DNA from: Blastobasis lacticolella
Taxonomy: Eukaryota > Arthropoda > Insecta > Lepidoptera > Blastobasidae
Reading direction: 5' to 3'
Assembly (NCBI GenBank): GCA_905147135.1
Contig: LR990059.1
Span: 16,081,001 to 16,145,000, forward strand
Length of the DNA stretch: 64,000 nt
The notes beneath the pieces are model-generated. The model had not been told where the DNA came from and searched no databases. It saw nothing but the letters and a program-made list of their open reading frames with translations. Shown here in pieces: positions 24,801 through 31,429 of the stretch; the stretch's first letter is position 1, and each line of letters opens with the position of its first letter. The translations under genes and the position numbers were made by a program.

Positions 24801-27486
24801 AGTGGTTAAGGAAAAATTGGAGTCAAATGATCAGGGGTTTTCCGACATTTTTCTGACTTCTGGGTGATCAATACTGCTGTTGCGATCGGCACGCGTCCGT
24901 CGCGGACCTCGGAAACGCCGCTATATTTTTAATAAATAAATATAAATAATCGTGGACAAATTCACACAGAGCCATCTAGCCCCAAAGTAAGCAAAGCTTA
25001 TGTTATGGGTGCTAGATAACTGATAAACTACTTATATACTTTTAAATACATACTTATTATACATAGAACACCCAGACCCGTAACAGAAATTAAAACTAAT
25101 CATTTCAAATTCTGCCCGGCCGGGAATCGAACCCGGGACCTCTTGCGTGGCAGACTGGCATGTTGACCACTGAACCACTCAGGTCGTCAAATTTTAATAC
25201 AGCGCCTATTGTCTCATCGGCCGCCTGTATTTTGAAAGTCATAATCTGTCAGCAAAATTGCATGGAGTATATCAATACCTGCAAAACCTGCTACTGTGGA
25301 GGTGGCCCAAATCTATAATGCTGACTTGGGTAACCAATGATCAGATATCTGATATTAAATATACTGATTAGATAGAGGTGTAAACGTGTTATGATTAACT
25401 TTTTTACAATAAAGTAACCCCATTTCTTTTCCATTCACCGGGTATCCTGACACAATCTTATCAGTTATCAATAAATACTTACTTTGACAGTGAGCAGTCT
25501 GGTCTTCTTGCCCTCCATCTGAACTATCAGTTTGGCATTCATGTCCTTCTCTCTGCAAATAGTTATACAAATAAATAATTGTGTCAATTAAGTAGTAGTC
25601 AAATGTTAATTTAGATCCGGGCCCTCTGCACGAGAGCACAACCAGGACATTAACATGAAGATTATTATTTATAAAGTGTCAATAATGTATTATTGTATTA
25701 AAATATTATGGTCATTATCACATATTTTAAAAGTATGTTCAGGGTTTCCTGCCACATCTGTCTTTGAGTAGCCCTATATTTCCCATTATTGTTCCAGTGA
25801 CCATGCATAGAAATATCGGCGCAACTGCCTAGAAATATTGACTCCTCGTAAACAAAAGGTTTTATTTAAATTCTAAACTAGGTTATTTAATCCATGCCTT
25901 TTCCAAAATTGCTTAAAAGCTCATTTCAGTGAAAGGTTTTCCTAATTTTAATTTGTATAATCTAATTTATGAGTAGGCATAGTCTAGTAGAAATAAATAA
26001 CAGTGTTAATGGAGTGGAAATCCAGCATAGATTGCTGTATATTCACTAACCAGCATTAGGCCTTGAGTCTCATTCATACTATTCATGTTAATGTCCATAT
26101 TATCTTTATATACCTATCTGTTACATAACAGCCTTTTGACGTAGTCTCTGACTCATAGTTTTACAGTCACAAAATTGACCATAAACTGGAATAATTACCT
26201 ACTCTACTAGCCTGTCACTCAGACTGCTTTTTTACAGAAATAAACTGCTTTTGTGAATGTTTAGCCTTTACTAACTGTAAATTGAATAAAGTGTTAATGA
26301 TTTTCAGCAGAAAAGCTCTATTTTCCTAATGGAAAATGTGTCTGAAAATCTTTTTAAAATATTTTCCTTAGCCTGTACCAATTTTTGTTCAAAAATATTT
26401 TATCATTATCATCTGTTGCAGCAAGTTGATGTTTTGCTAATGTGGTATTTTGCATAGATTTGGTGTTTTTTGTTTTATGTATATAAAGGAAATAGTCCAC
26501 TCCAGTCCAGTAGAGTTAGACTCTAGACCAAAAATACTTTTAAAAAATTGCATTACTTTATTTAGATGCATGAGTTACTTAAAGTTTTCCCACACAGTGT
26601 TTACAAGTGTTGCAAAAAGTCTTGTTTTGTTTATAAAAGTTTCTAATTGTATCTGAAACTTTGTTTTTGCTGCTCCCACATCAGATGCCTCTAAATGTTT
26701 ATGACAGTAGGCTGCACACTTAGATGTAGTGTGCCAGTAATTTCCAATTAAAAATATCTTATAATCTATCAACATTGTTGCTTAGGATGTTCAGTTTGCA
26801 CAGAAGTTCTTTGCAAAACAATGGCATTAATTTGAAAGCTTAAGCTTAATTTAAAAACTAGGTGGCAGCAATTTTATATTATATTAATTAATTCTAAGAG
26901 AATAGTATCTAAAATACTATATGGATGATGGAGGTATTTTATTAGCTATTATCAAAGGAAGTTTTGCAAACACAAATCTTGTTTACACTCATAATACTGC
27001 CATATGTTTGTAAGATACGTTACTTGTTAGTAAATAAACAAATAAGAGATTGTTCTAATGCCTTTCATCATACACCCAAATGAGAGTAGAGCTTATCCAG
27101 GTCATAATGTTTTACATTTTTTCGACAACTTTCATCCAAATGGCATGCCTGAGGTACAGTCGCGCTCCAAATGCAACTGAACCGTGAAAGTCATTGCCAT
27201 TCATCATGACATCATGGTTTTTTTGCACTTTCAAATAGTCTGCTACCCAGCTTAAATATTCACGCTAATTAGGACATTCTTCCGCTACTGCATTGCACAT
27301 ATAATACAACATAATGCCGTCAATCAAGGAGATAATAGGGGCGTGATATAGCAAAATAGCATTGAACAATACAACAAATACAATGACCATAACATAACAC
27401 TTGCTGTAAGAAAATTCGAAATAGGAAATCGTATTGTACCTTTGATTGAATGGGCGAACCCTTACAGCCACTTTTACCGAAGCCAT
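667..27486 (-). CDS. KIF16B: Kinesin-3 motor, KIF16B / Klp98A type (5' 13 exons, partial)
   Basis: Plus-end microtubule motor of the kinesin-3 family; known KIF16B/Klp98A proteins carry endosomes through a C-terminal PX domain. Thirteen exons join in frame into 640 residues. Seen: start [13 protein letters not shown]-loop GQTGSGKT at 101-108; switch I NDVSSRSH at 213-220; switch II DLAGSE at 250-255; neck [10 protein letters not shown] near 350; then a short coiled coil, an FHA domain (about 455-560) ending in the [11 protein letters not shown] motif, and an R/Q-rich coiled coil. The order and wording match the KIF16B subfamily closely. The gene runs off the left edge, so the PX domain is not visible. 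The start is the ATG at 27484-27486; no upstream in-frame ATG is needed. The intron at 11658-20546 is the largest and full of transposons. Residue positions come from my splice model, not from transcripts. Confidence 0.95.
1140..1460. repeat. Degenerate minisatellite-like tract
   Basis: Many imperfect copies of a short module (GATTCGA-N-GTAACGTGCATTCG) in the intron between kinesin exons 12 and 13. Spacing and sequence vary, so it is old. No ORF of interest. Confidence 0.6.
1561..1732 (-). CDS. KIF16B: KIF16B coding exon 12 (FHA end)
   Basis: Residues 536-592 plus two bases. [20 protein letters not shown] closes the FHA domain; a Ser/Leu-rich stretch ([20 protein letters not shown]) follows. 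Acceptor CCAACAG, donor GGGAA|GTGAGT. Confidence 0.93.
1786..2240. repeat. LINE 3'-end fragments, two tandem copies
   Basis: Two near-identical blocks (about 1917-2075 and 2080-2238) contain, on the minus strand, the C-terminal coding tail of a LINE reverse transcriptase (phrases like [16 protein letters not shown] in related copies). The left part carries the CCAAGGTGGCAAACAAGCTT-like tail seen at 14470 and 38380. Confidence 0.65.
2469..2658 (-). CDS. KIF16B: KIF16B coding exon 11 (FHA core)
   Basis: Residues 473-535 plus one base: the FHA beta-sandwich, with phospho-peptide loop features VVPRHCLVS and the AQCWLN strand. Locally GC-rich compared with the introns. Acceptor CCCCCAG, donor CAGG|GTGAGT. 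Confidence 0.93.
3520..3759 (-). CDS. KIF16B: KIF16B coding exon 10 (coiled coil to FHA start)
   Basis: Residues 393-472. An E/K/W-rich coiled coil ([17 protein letters not shown]) leads into [20 protein letters not shown], the entry to the FHA domain in KIF16B-type kinesins. Acceptor CCCCCAG, donor AAA|GTAAGT. Confidence 0.95.
4353..4523 (-). CDS. KIF16B: KIF16B coding exon 9 (neck)
   Basis: Residues 336-392. [20 protein letters not shown] and [20 protein letters not shown] mark the end of the motor and the neck; the following [13 protein letters not shown] is a short coiled coil. Acceptor TCGTCAG, donor ACC|GTATGT. Confidence 0.95.
5357..5466 (-). CDS. KIF16B: KIF16B coding exon 8
   Basis: Residues 299-335: [20 protein letters not shown] and [13 protein letters not shown], the alpha-5/alpha-6 part of the motor. 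Acceptor CCGTCAG, donor GCG|GTGAGT. Confidence 0.95.
5545..5725. mobile_element. MITE M1 copy (GATGGCGCTACTG family)
   Basis: Inverted ends: GATGGCGTTACTATGACGTAAG on the left and CTTACTAGCGCCATCTGAAATC on the right. Same family as 47065-47330, 57545-57735 and 58895-59345. No coding capacity. Confidence 0.65.
5781..5825. other. Perfect 17-bp stem hairpin
   Basis: ATGGGTTTCTATAGGTT (5781-5797) is followed by 11 bases and then its exact reverse complement (5809-5825). It lies in an intron of KIF16B. It could be a small transposon remnant or a structured RNA; the sequence alone does not decide. Confidence 0.6.
6076..6640. mobile_element. Foldback element with about 124-bp inverted arms
   Basis: The left arm 6076-6199 and right arm 6517-6640 are reverse complements over nearly their whole length, from TGTTATTTTCTTATCGTGCA to GTGAGTTCTTTTCTAG. 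The 317-bp centre has no coding ORF. It sits immediately beside kinesin exon 7. Confidence 0.8.
6668..6801 (-). CDS. KIF16B: KIF16B coding exon 7 (switch II / alpha-4)
   Basis: Residues 254-298 plus one base. [14 protein letters not shown] and [18 protein letters not shown] form the switch II helix region. The donor (TATG|GTACAT) is weak, but an in-frame stop follows within three codons, so splicing here is needed and the next exon fits in phase. Confidence 0.92.
6880..6990. repeat. LINE 3' UTR fragment
   Basis: Contains GGCAACGCATTGGTGACTCC and GTGTTGCTGATG, shared with 34010-34060. No coding content. Confidence 0.45.
7225..7345 (+). repeat. LINE 3' end with AATAAA and TAA run
   Basis: GGTTGGCTGGAAGAGATATC, then TTTTAGGGATAAGCTCGCC and TGCAATAAAGAG before a (TAA)n run. 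This is a common lepidopteran LINE 3' terminus, also at 9030-9135 and 63295-63410. Confidence 0.7.
7420..8140. other. Intron between kinesin exons 6 and 7, repeat-rich
   Basis: Holds a fragment of the MITE also at 24270-24480 (CACTTGACCAATGTACA) and an A-rich retroelement tail starting TTATTTATTTATTTATAC near 7695. No exon-like sequence seen. Confidence 0.45.
8181..8356 (-). CDS. KIF16B: KIF16B coding exon 6 (switch I)
   Basis: Residues 196-253 plus two bases. It carries switch [14 protein letters not shown] and most of switch II (VHLVDLAG, completed as SE by the next exon). Acceptor CCACCAG, donor AG|GTGGGT. Confidence 0.96.
8404..8515. mobile_element. Short inverted-repeat element
   Basis: ACATATTATCGGGTT...ACCAC on the left is mirrored by GTGGTAACAAACCCGATAATATGT on the right, around a centre (ATCGAGGTAAAAACAATACT) that recurs near 41690-41765. 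Confidence 0.6.
9030..9135 (+). repeat. LINE 3' end
   Basis: GGTTGGCTGGAAGATATCCC, GATAAGCCCGCCTTTGC and AGCAATAAAGAG followed by a CATA run; same terminus as 7225-7345. Confidence 0.7.
9450..9689 (-). CDS. KIF16B: KIF16B coding exon 5
   Basis: Residues 116-195. [29 protein letters not shown] and [19 protein letters not shown] are kinesin-3 motor signatures. Acceptor TTAACAG, donor CAG|GTTAGT. Confidence 0.96.
9724..9925 (+). mobile_element. SINE-1 copy (partial)
   Basis: Starts GCCGTGTGGTG, contains GTCGTACAAGGCGACTAATG and CCAAGCGTGGA, ends CAGTGGACTGTTATAGG-GATGTGATGATAA. Lacks the internal block between them. Found beside kinesin exon 5. Confidence 0.75.
10520..10680 (+). repeat. RTE-like LINE 3' tail fragment
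   Basis: GACGACCTGATAAAGGTCGCAG, GGATGCGG and GCCCAGCAGTGGACGTCTTC, ending in TGATGATG. This corresponds to the final codons (TDDL...W, AQQW) and tail of the RTE-like element also at 34571. Further short copies: 11350-11480, 43895-44090 and 57760-57860. Confidence 0.65.
11541..11657 (-). CDS. KIF16B: KIF16B coding exon 4 (P-loop)
   Basis: Residues 77-115 with the nucleotide-binding GQTGSGKT (101-108) and the preceding GYNACVFAY. Acceptor CTTTCAG, donor CCG|GTGAGT. Confidence 0.96.
11700..12175. repeat. Decayed LINE 3' fragments
   Basis: 11735-11895 matches the minus-strand LINE C-terminus at 13436-13790 (CATTTGACCTCAACTCACCT, GAGAGTTCCAGTCC). 12055-12170 repeats the GGCAGCACC...CCCGTAA-ACATTTTCACCCC block of 1917-2075. 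Between them, 11990-12060 shares AATTGCAGCAAGACAGCTC with the hairpin family at 46241. Confidence 0.5.
12175..12530 (+). repeat. Dispersed repeat (GGGGTGTTATAAGTTTGACG family)
   Basis: Contains AAAAAGGGGTGTTATAAGTT, GTCTGTGGCGCCGTAGCTCC and CGAACGGATGGACC. A second copy is at 24640-24860. No protein recognised. Confidence 0.55.
12650..12790 (+). repeat. Dispersed repeat (GGTGGGCTGTCTGCTTGTTTG family)
   Basis: GTGACAACCTGCGGTTCTGC, GTATGTTATGCCCGACAG and ATCAGATGGGCTGTCTCC. Other copies at about 135-215 and 48225-48370. Confidence 0.55.
12820..13080 (-). mobile_element. SINE-1 copy
   Basis: Full-length reverse copy, from the CATCATCATCACAGCCCATA tail to GCCGGACACCACACG at the head. About 255 bp, no polymerase III gene function expected. 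Confidence 0.85.
13369..14072. mobile_element. Nested inverted-repeat structure
   Basis: Outer arms 13369-13427 and 14014-14072 are reverse complements (TATAGCTAGTGTCAAATAAG, GGGTCACGTGGTTCGA). Inner arms about 13752-13812 and 13945-14008 are also reverse complements (GCGCGAAATCCCCTCCACTG, AGTCTC-TTTCGTGA). A LINE fragment (13436-13790) fills one side of the loop. Confidence 0.75.
13436..13790 (-). pseudogene. LINE reverse transcriptase C-terminal fragment
   Basis: The minus-strand reading frame [20 protein letters not shown] followed by [19 protein letters not shown] and a basic end is the classic C-terminus of non-LTR retrotransposon ORF2. Truncated at its 5' side. Confidence 0.7.
14240..14515 (+). 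pseudogene. LINE reverse transcriptase C-terminal fragment
   Basis: A plus-strand frame 14245-14448 with [20 protein letters not shown] and [18 protein letters not shown], then the tail CATCAGGCAGGCCGTAAGCT. Same element type as 1786-2240. Confidence 0.7.
14912..15505 (+). mobile_element. Repeat R (ACTAGTGGACCCG family), split by a SINE
   Basis: Left part 14912-15041 starts ACTAGTGGACCCGACGCGAC; right part 15404-15505 has AAAATCCGTTGCGTAGTTT and GCGACTTTGTTTCATACTAT. An uninterrupted copy at 46857-47060 shows both parts joined. Fragments also at 13085-13200, 13318-13372 and 13796-13875. Confidence 0.7.
15042..15403 (-). mobile_element. SINE-2 copy (tRNA-headed), inserted in repeat R
   Basis: On the minus strand the head has a tRNA-like A box (GGTGGCCGAGCGG) and B box (GGTTCGAATCC), the body CATGATCCAATCTGG, and the tail GACATTAACGCCAAGATGAT. 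The flank CACTCTAT on the left and CTCCTAT on the right suggests a short target duplication. Confidence 0.8.
15790..16045 (+). mobile_element. SINE-1 copy, full length
   Basis: GGCCGTGTGGTGTCCGGCAG to GACTGTTACGGGCTGTGATG; the best-preserved plus-strand copy along with 47840-48098. Confidence 0.85.
16195..16425 (+). mobile_element. SINE-2 copy, head missing
   Basis: Body GTGAGGGAAAACATCGTGAA, ACCATGATCCGATCTGG and tail GGACCCCGGGCCCTCGTGCG...GGGACATTAACG. Confidence 0.75.
17515..17907. mobile_element. GC-rich palindromic DNA element
   Basis: AGCGAGCGGCCACACAGAAA at the left end is mirrored by TTTCTGTGTGGCCGCTCGCT at the right end. Internal blocks (CATACAGAAAAGACAGGGC, GCAGACACGTCGC) are also inverted copies. 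No transposase ORF, so it is non-autonomous. Confidence 0.75.
18093..20276 (+). mobile_element. RTE-like LINE ORF: AP endonuclease and reverse transcriptase
   Basis: A 727-codon uninterrupted frame. The endonuclease end shows [12 protein letters not shown] (about 20-30) and SDHRLV (about 115). Reverse transcriptase motifs follow in order: [54 protein letters not shown] and the catalytic FADD at 573-576 within [20 protein letters not shown]. The frame ends soon after [10 protein letters not shown], where the related fragment at 34571-35940 shows the usual continuation (DRIRNEEIR, KWQWAGHIAR, RPPTRWTDDL). So it lacks both the N-terminal part of the endonuclease and about 120 C-terminal residues. 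The first dozen residues may not belong to the element. Selfish element, not a host gene; it lies in a kinesin intron on the opposite strand. Confidence 0.9.
20547..20657 (-). CDS. KIF16B: KIF16B coding exon 3
   Basis: Residues 40-76, including [26 protein letters not shown] in two parts: the FTFD-SYWS strand and the QEQVF helix start typical of kinesin-3. Acceptor TTTACAG, donor CAG|GTGAGC, phase 0 on both sides. Confidence 0.93.
20720..20945. repeat. Unclassified stretch, probably dispersed repeat
   Basis: CCTTCCCGTCGTAGGTACTC and GGGTCCAGCATAACCAACC; no protein motif and no matching copy elsewhere in the window. Confidence 0.3.
21000..21247. repeat. Dispersed repeat with second copy at 38585-38675
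   Basis: GGCGAGGTTGACCAAGGTCT, CCGCTGGGGAC and TGGTTGA-AA-CTC recur in the intron beside the acf1 bromodomain exon. Confidence 0.5.
21248..21764 (-). mobile_element. Two SINE-1 copies inserted side by side
   Basis: Copy 1 (about 21258-21478) is shortened inside; copy 2 (21493-21750) is full length. Copy 2 is flanked by AAATTCAAATTCAT at 21479-21492 and 21751-21764. The target of copy 1 (AATTCATGA) resembles the same sequence, so both used one site. Confidence 0.8.
22280..23567. mobile_element. Non-autonomous piggyBac-type element
   Basis: TTAA at 22280-22283 and 23564-23567 brackets 1280 bp with inverted ends CCTCGTAAGTCC / GGACTTACGAGG. TTAA duplication is the hallmark of the piggyBac superfamily. 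Inside, short palindromic modules of the type GTACTA-N-TAGTAC repeat near both ends (22302, 22378, 22770, 23339, 23499). No transposase ORF. Confidence 0.8.
23885..24180 (+). mobile_element. SINE-3 copy (tRNA-headed)
   Basis: B-box GGTTCGATTCCCG in AGAGGTCCCGGGTTCGATTC, then GTTACGGCTCTGGGTGTTAT, with the tail CTTTGGGCCTAGATGACGC-TGTGTGAA. Not a functional tRNA: there is no paired acceptor stem. Confidence 0.75.
24270..24480. mobile_element. MITE M4 copy
   Basis: CCAATTTACGTTGGTCAAGTG at the left is mirrored by TTGACCGAA near the right; the middle CAGCGTACTGTCACTGTCAC recurs in the copy at 38995-39140. Confidence 0.55.
24640..24860 (+). repeat. Dispersed repeat (GGGGTGTTATAAGTTTGACG family)
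   Basis: GAGCTATAAGTTTGACGGAT, GTTTGCGGCGTCGTAGTTTC and GGACCGATTTTGTTGC; sister of 12175-12530. Confidence 0.5.
24955..25195 (-). mobile_element. SINE-3 copy, full length
   Basis: Minus-strand copy from the tRNA-like head (CCTGAGTGGTTCAGTGGTCA, GGTTCGATTCCCGGC) at 25190 to the tail CTTTGGGGCTAGATGGCTCT at 24960. Confidence 0.8.
25483..25552 (-). CDS. KIF16B: KIF16B coding exon 2
   Basis: Residues 16-39 ([20 protein letters not shown]...). Acceptor TTTGCAG, donor AAA|GTAAGT. It completes the split Arg16 codon and matches the REKDLEAKFIIQME segment of KIF16B proteins. Confidence 0.92.
25612..25670 (+). repeat. SINE-2 tail fragment
   Basis: GATCCGGGCCCTCTGCACGA and ACCAGGACATTAACATGAAG; 3' end only. 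Lies just 3' of nothing coding, in kinesin intron 1-2 near exon 2. Confidence 0.5.
25680..27435. other. First kinesin intron, AT-rich, no gene
   Basis: Single-copy-looking AT-rich sequence. No exon with kinesin homology and no repeat shared with other parts of the window was seen. Confidence 0.4.
27440..27486 (-). CDS. KIF16B: KIF16B coding exon 1
   Basis: Residues 1-15 plus two bases of codon 16. [15 protein letters not shown] is the N-terminal strand of the kinesin motor. The donor reads AG|GTACAA. ATG at 27486 is preceded by ACA. Confidence 0.93.
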
Positions 27487-27957
27487 TGTCACACATTATA
27501 TTGTTAATAACTTTTATTCTAATAAAAATTACATTTATCCACAAAAATACGACTCCTCAATCCACAAAGCGCTTGACATTTTCTTTTGATTTGACTTTTC
27601 ATTCCATGTGTTGCCAAGCTAATAAATCGATTAAAAAATTTATAACCTGAAATAATGGTGTGAAATCTAGGGACGAAATTAATATTTTAAACAAAAAGGT
27701 ATATAGGAGTAAACATATGTTTTTGTTTTTTCACCAAACAATCAAATATGAAATTATTATTTTATATGTATACTAAGACCCGTCCCAAACACACCGTTTT
27801 GACTCGTTCCGGTAAGAATAACTGTCTGTGGCAATATAAACGACTAAACTATATAAACCACTCCTCTTTTTTACCAGTGCGAACGGATCGAGCAGCACTC
27901 TCACACACACTTCCTTTTTTACTGGTGATTCTTTACGAAACGGAACAGTTTCTGTTG

Positions 27958-28967
27958 AATGAGGAGTTTTCCAGTAGGTATTGTCAGTTGGTTTCGAAAA
28001 GCTTCAATATATGGCGCTCCTACAATTCTGGTAATTTTTTTAAAATCTGTATTATTCTGGCAGTGATATCATGCAGCCATCTAATACTAAACCTAAAAAT
28101 AAAATGTTTATTAATATAAACATAACTTTTAAAGGTTAAACGAAATGTACAAAGACATATTTTTATGAAAAGGTGAAAAGGCACATTTTATTACAACCTC
28201 TAAAATGGTTGAAAACTATTGATAAATACAATATTATCTAATATAACGTACCCAGTGTTTATATTCCCTTTGTTAAGAACCTTTTTCAAGCTATTATCCT
28301 TTACCCAAAATAGTCGGGCCGCCATCTAGTGAGTGGTTAAGAATGCTTAAGATACCTATACCTTGTCTAAAATAGGATGATAATTTTGACAGATCACAGT
28401 AGGGATGTGGTTGTGTTAAATCGTTAATGAATCTATTCGATTATCGATCATCATTCTCATAGAACTAGGAATCGATAGTTGCATGGTTATGCTATACGTA
28501 TTATACAAAATAAACTATTTATTTTCTTCTGAATTAATAATTTATTAATACGACATTAAAAACCCTCCTACAACGACGATTATGACAAATGCATATTTCT
28601 ATTCGGTCAGTCATCTTATTACGTAGAATACGCGCGACTCGAAATTGTTGTTGTGAAAGGTCTCTTAAGGTGAAATCCAAACAAAAAATAAGAGTTTAGT
28701 TACAAAAAATAATAATTTACCTAAATGTTAATTTTAAATATTCGATTCTATTATATCAATATCGATTTTCGATTGTCTGTTGTTATTCGTTATTCGTGGC
28801 ACTTCACTAAAGGGGCGGGGCCTGTCTATGAAGTACAACATTTTCCGTAGTACATTTTACCGAAAAAAAACATTAAACTTCATAGGCGTGCGCCAAAGAC
28901 CAACAATTAGTGAGCTGTCAAAATTATCATCCTATTTTAGACAAAGCATATTGGAAAACTCCTCATT
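27958..28967. mobile_element. DNA element A interrupted by element B
   Basis: Element A has inverted ends AATGAGGAGTTTTCC / GGAAAACTCCTCATT. Removing the 587-bp insert leaves about 420 bp, the size of the uninterrupted sister copy at 62533-62950 with the same ends and internal CTAGATGGCG / CGCCATCTA motifs. Confidence 0.75.
28361..28947. mobile_element. DNA element B inserted in element A
   Basis: A 30-bp perfect inverted repeat (TTGTCTAAAATAGGATGATA... ending TTTTGACAG) at 28363-28392 and 28915-28944. Flanked by ATA on both sides, consistent with a 2-3 bp (TA-like) duplication. A 90-codon frame inside is not recognised. Confidence 0.75.
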
Positions 28968-29334
28968 TGCACCTTCAGTTTTTATTCTGTTCTTATCGGA
29001 ACGCATGGAAAACAGTGTGTATGGGGCGGCCATTATTCATGATTTCATTTAACTGGTCACCCTAGGCATCACGACATCAAGTAAAGCTCGAGTCTAGAGC
29101 CATAAATTAAAAAAAACTTTTTCAAGTGATGTGCTAATCCAAGTACTTTATATCGATAAATCACCAATATAATTCGCAGTCACACTGACCACAATTGACT
29201 TTAAATAATAAGCACATCATTCACTTAATTTGATAGCACACTTGAAATCGCGTTCTTAGACGATGTATTTTGTATCTACTTTGTTTCTATTATTCTTTGA
29301 GTCTCTAAAATAAAAAAAGGCCTCACAAGCTAAC

Positions 29335-30235
29335 CAGCACCAGCCCACTTCTGTTCAACGTGATATTAGACGTACTGTTAGACAGCATCCGAGACTATCA
29401 TGAGGTACCTCCGTGGCTTCTCATGTATGCTGGCGATATCGCGTTGACAGACTCTGACAAGGGGCGTCTTGTGCAACTTGTGGAAAAGTGGAATTAGTCG
29501 CTTGAGAACGGCGGTCTGAAGATAAATGTGGCAAAAAGTACATGGCTTGCAACAGTACAGACCCCCTACCCATCCGCATAGGTAAAGAGGAGGTCAAACG
29601 GACGGATCAGGCTAGATACCTGGGGTCGGTACTAAGCGCAACTGGTGACATCGACAGCGACGTCAAAGCCCGAATATCCGCGGCTTGGGCAAAATAGCGG
29701 GAGGTGACGGCTGTCATTTGCCAAGATGCCGATGAGACTGAAGGGACAGGTCTACAAGTCCATTATTAGACCTGTTCTCTTATACGGCAGTGAAACTTGT
29801 CCTCTACTAGAGCGACACAAGCAGGAGTCGCGAGTCACGGAAATGAAGATGCTGTCGTGGATGTGTGGGGTTTCCCGCAAAGATCGCGTGTGGAGCGCCC
29901 ACATCCGCGGTAGTCATCAAGTCCGTGACATCGCAGATAAGCTACAAGAGTGTCACCTTCGACGGTATGGCCACGTCCTGCGCAGACCGGCAAATTATGT
30001 GGGGAACACATGTCTGGCCATGCCACCCCCACCAGGCACGGAGGAGAAGCCAGCCCACGAATCGATGGCTGGACGTCGTTAAGAGTGACATGCGTGACAA
30101 CAGACTCACTACGAAGGATGCCGAAGACCGAGCAAAGTGAACTAGATATAGCAGGAAGGCGGACCCCGGGCACCCGCGTGTAGCGCGGGGGCGCAACCGG
30201 GATTTAACGCCGAGATGATGATGTTAATAAAACTA
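29335..30235 (+). pseudogene. Decayed RTE-like LINE, 3' half
   Basis: In broken frames: a reverse transcriptase remnant whose catalytic YADD has become YAGD (near 29430), stops, then KSIIRPVLLYGSETCPLLER and DIADKLQECHLRRYGHVLRR, the LINE C-terminal zinc/RNA-binding-like region. Ends GGGATTTAACGCCGAGATGA-TGATG. Its 3' tail resembles the tail of SINE-2. Confidence 0.8.
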
Positions 30236-30985
30236 ACACAAAGGAAAATATTGGCATACAACTCTATGCATCGTTTGACGTAAAGCCGAAAATATCGGAA
30301 CATGGCGACTATGTAAACGTTAATTATATCATTATTAGGAGTTACAAAAAATATACACGTTCTATAAATAGTCTTAAAAATAAACCTGTCATTCTTTCGA
30401 GATACATTCAGCGCAGTAAAATGATTTGCCAGAATTTCTATAAACGAAAATTGAATTTCAGACTACCTAGTTAAAACACAGACGATTAATAATAGCATCA
30501 GCAGCAGTCCGCCTTTTACACCACCCGGCACTTAGACTTTGGAGGTCCTCAAATAAAGTATTATTTAAAGATACTCCATGGATCCACTGTTTTTTAACAA
30601 CCAACATTGGATCAAATATTAGCGATGTCTCCATAAAGAAATTTAAAATTGTATTTTATTAAAAATACATTATTATTTAATTATTAACAGTATAAAACAA
30701 AATTTATTTACCAAGAGAATGATACTCCGTCCGACATATTTGGCATACGATCGTTATTTCTAACTCTAAAAATTGCCACTGAATTTTATAGTGAGGTGCT
30801 CTATTTACATGGCCCCATATTTTAGCGTTGTCTGTCACGATATCTAGTTCTGGTACTTTTAAAAGGTGGTTTTTAGAGACAAAGAATTTTAAATTTATTT
30901 AAAACAAAAAAAAAAATTTGATGTCAGTGATACAAGCTTTTCAAAAAAACTCCTTTTATTTGACCAAAGTTTTTACCAAACACTA
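30236..30985. other. Intergenic, no gene recognised
   Basis: AT-rich sequence upstream of the small gene. Faint minus-strand coding texture around 30480-30600 is broken by stops and I cannot identify it. Confidence 0.35.
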
Positions 30986-30989
30986 TTTT

Positions 30990-30997
30990 TATCGATA
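30990..30997. promoter_or_regulatory. DRE-type motif TATCGATA
   Basis: Palindromic TATCGATA, the core bound by DREF at housekeeping promoters in Drosophila, about 260 bp before the ATG of the small plus-strand gene. Use in this species is inference. Confidence 0.4.
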
Positions 30998-31260
30998 GTG
31001 AAGAAAGAATACCCTACAACACTAGTTGTCGATTGTCGTTCGTGCTGATCTGAAGGTTAGAATTTTAGTTTTTCTCCGTAAATAGTGCTAAATTGGGTAA
31101 ATATTGCAAATAAATTATCAATAATAATTGATGTTAATAATTTAATATTCGTATATAGGGCGAGACATAGTTAAATACGCATAGAAATTTATTTTACAAT
31201 TCCTTAGCCATTGATTGCATTACATAATATTTTTCCTTCAGTTTTCCAGTAACCGCCGAC

Positions 31261-31429
31261 ATGTCGTCCTCTGAAGCTCCCGGGCGTCCCATGAAGTACC
31301 CTTACACGTTAACGGCAAAGATCGCGCAGTTCCCGTTCAAATACTACGTCACTAACCAATGGATCTGGAAGTACTGGATGGCCGGAATCGTCGTCTCCAT
31401 CCCCATATTCTACAAGATTCACAAACTGG
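31261..31429 (+). CDS. Small membrane protein, exon 1
   Basis: Residues 1-56 plus one base; contains the whole predicted membrane segment. Donor CTGG|GTAAGC. Reading through gives a spurious 82-residue ORF that ends in the intron. Confidence 0.85.

Noticed and set aside
28780..29052. 90-codon plus-strand ORF as a possible transposase
   Set aside because: It crosses the end of element B into element A and shows no DDE/D or DNA-binding motif.
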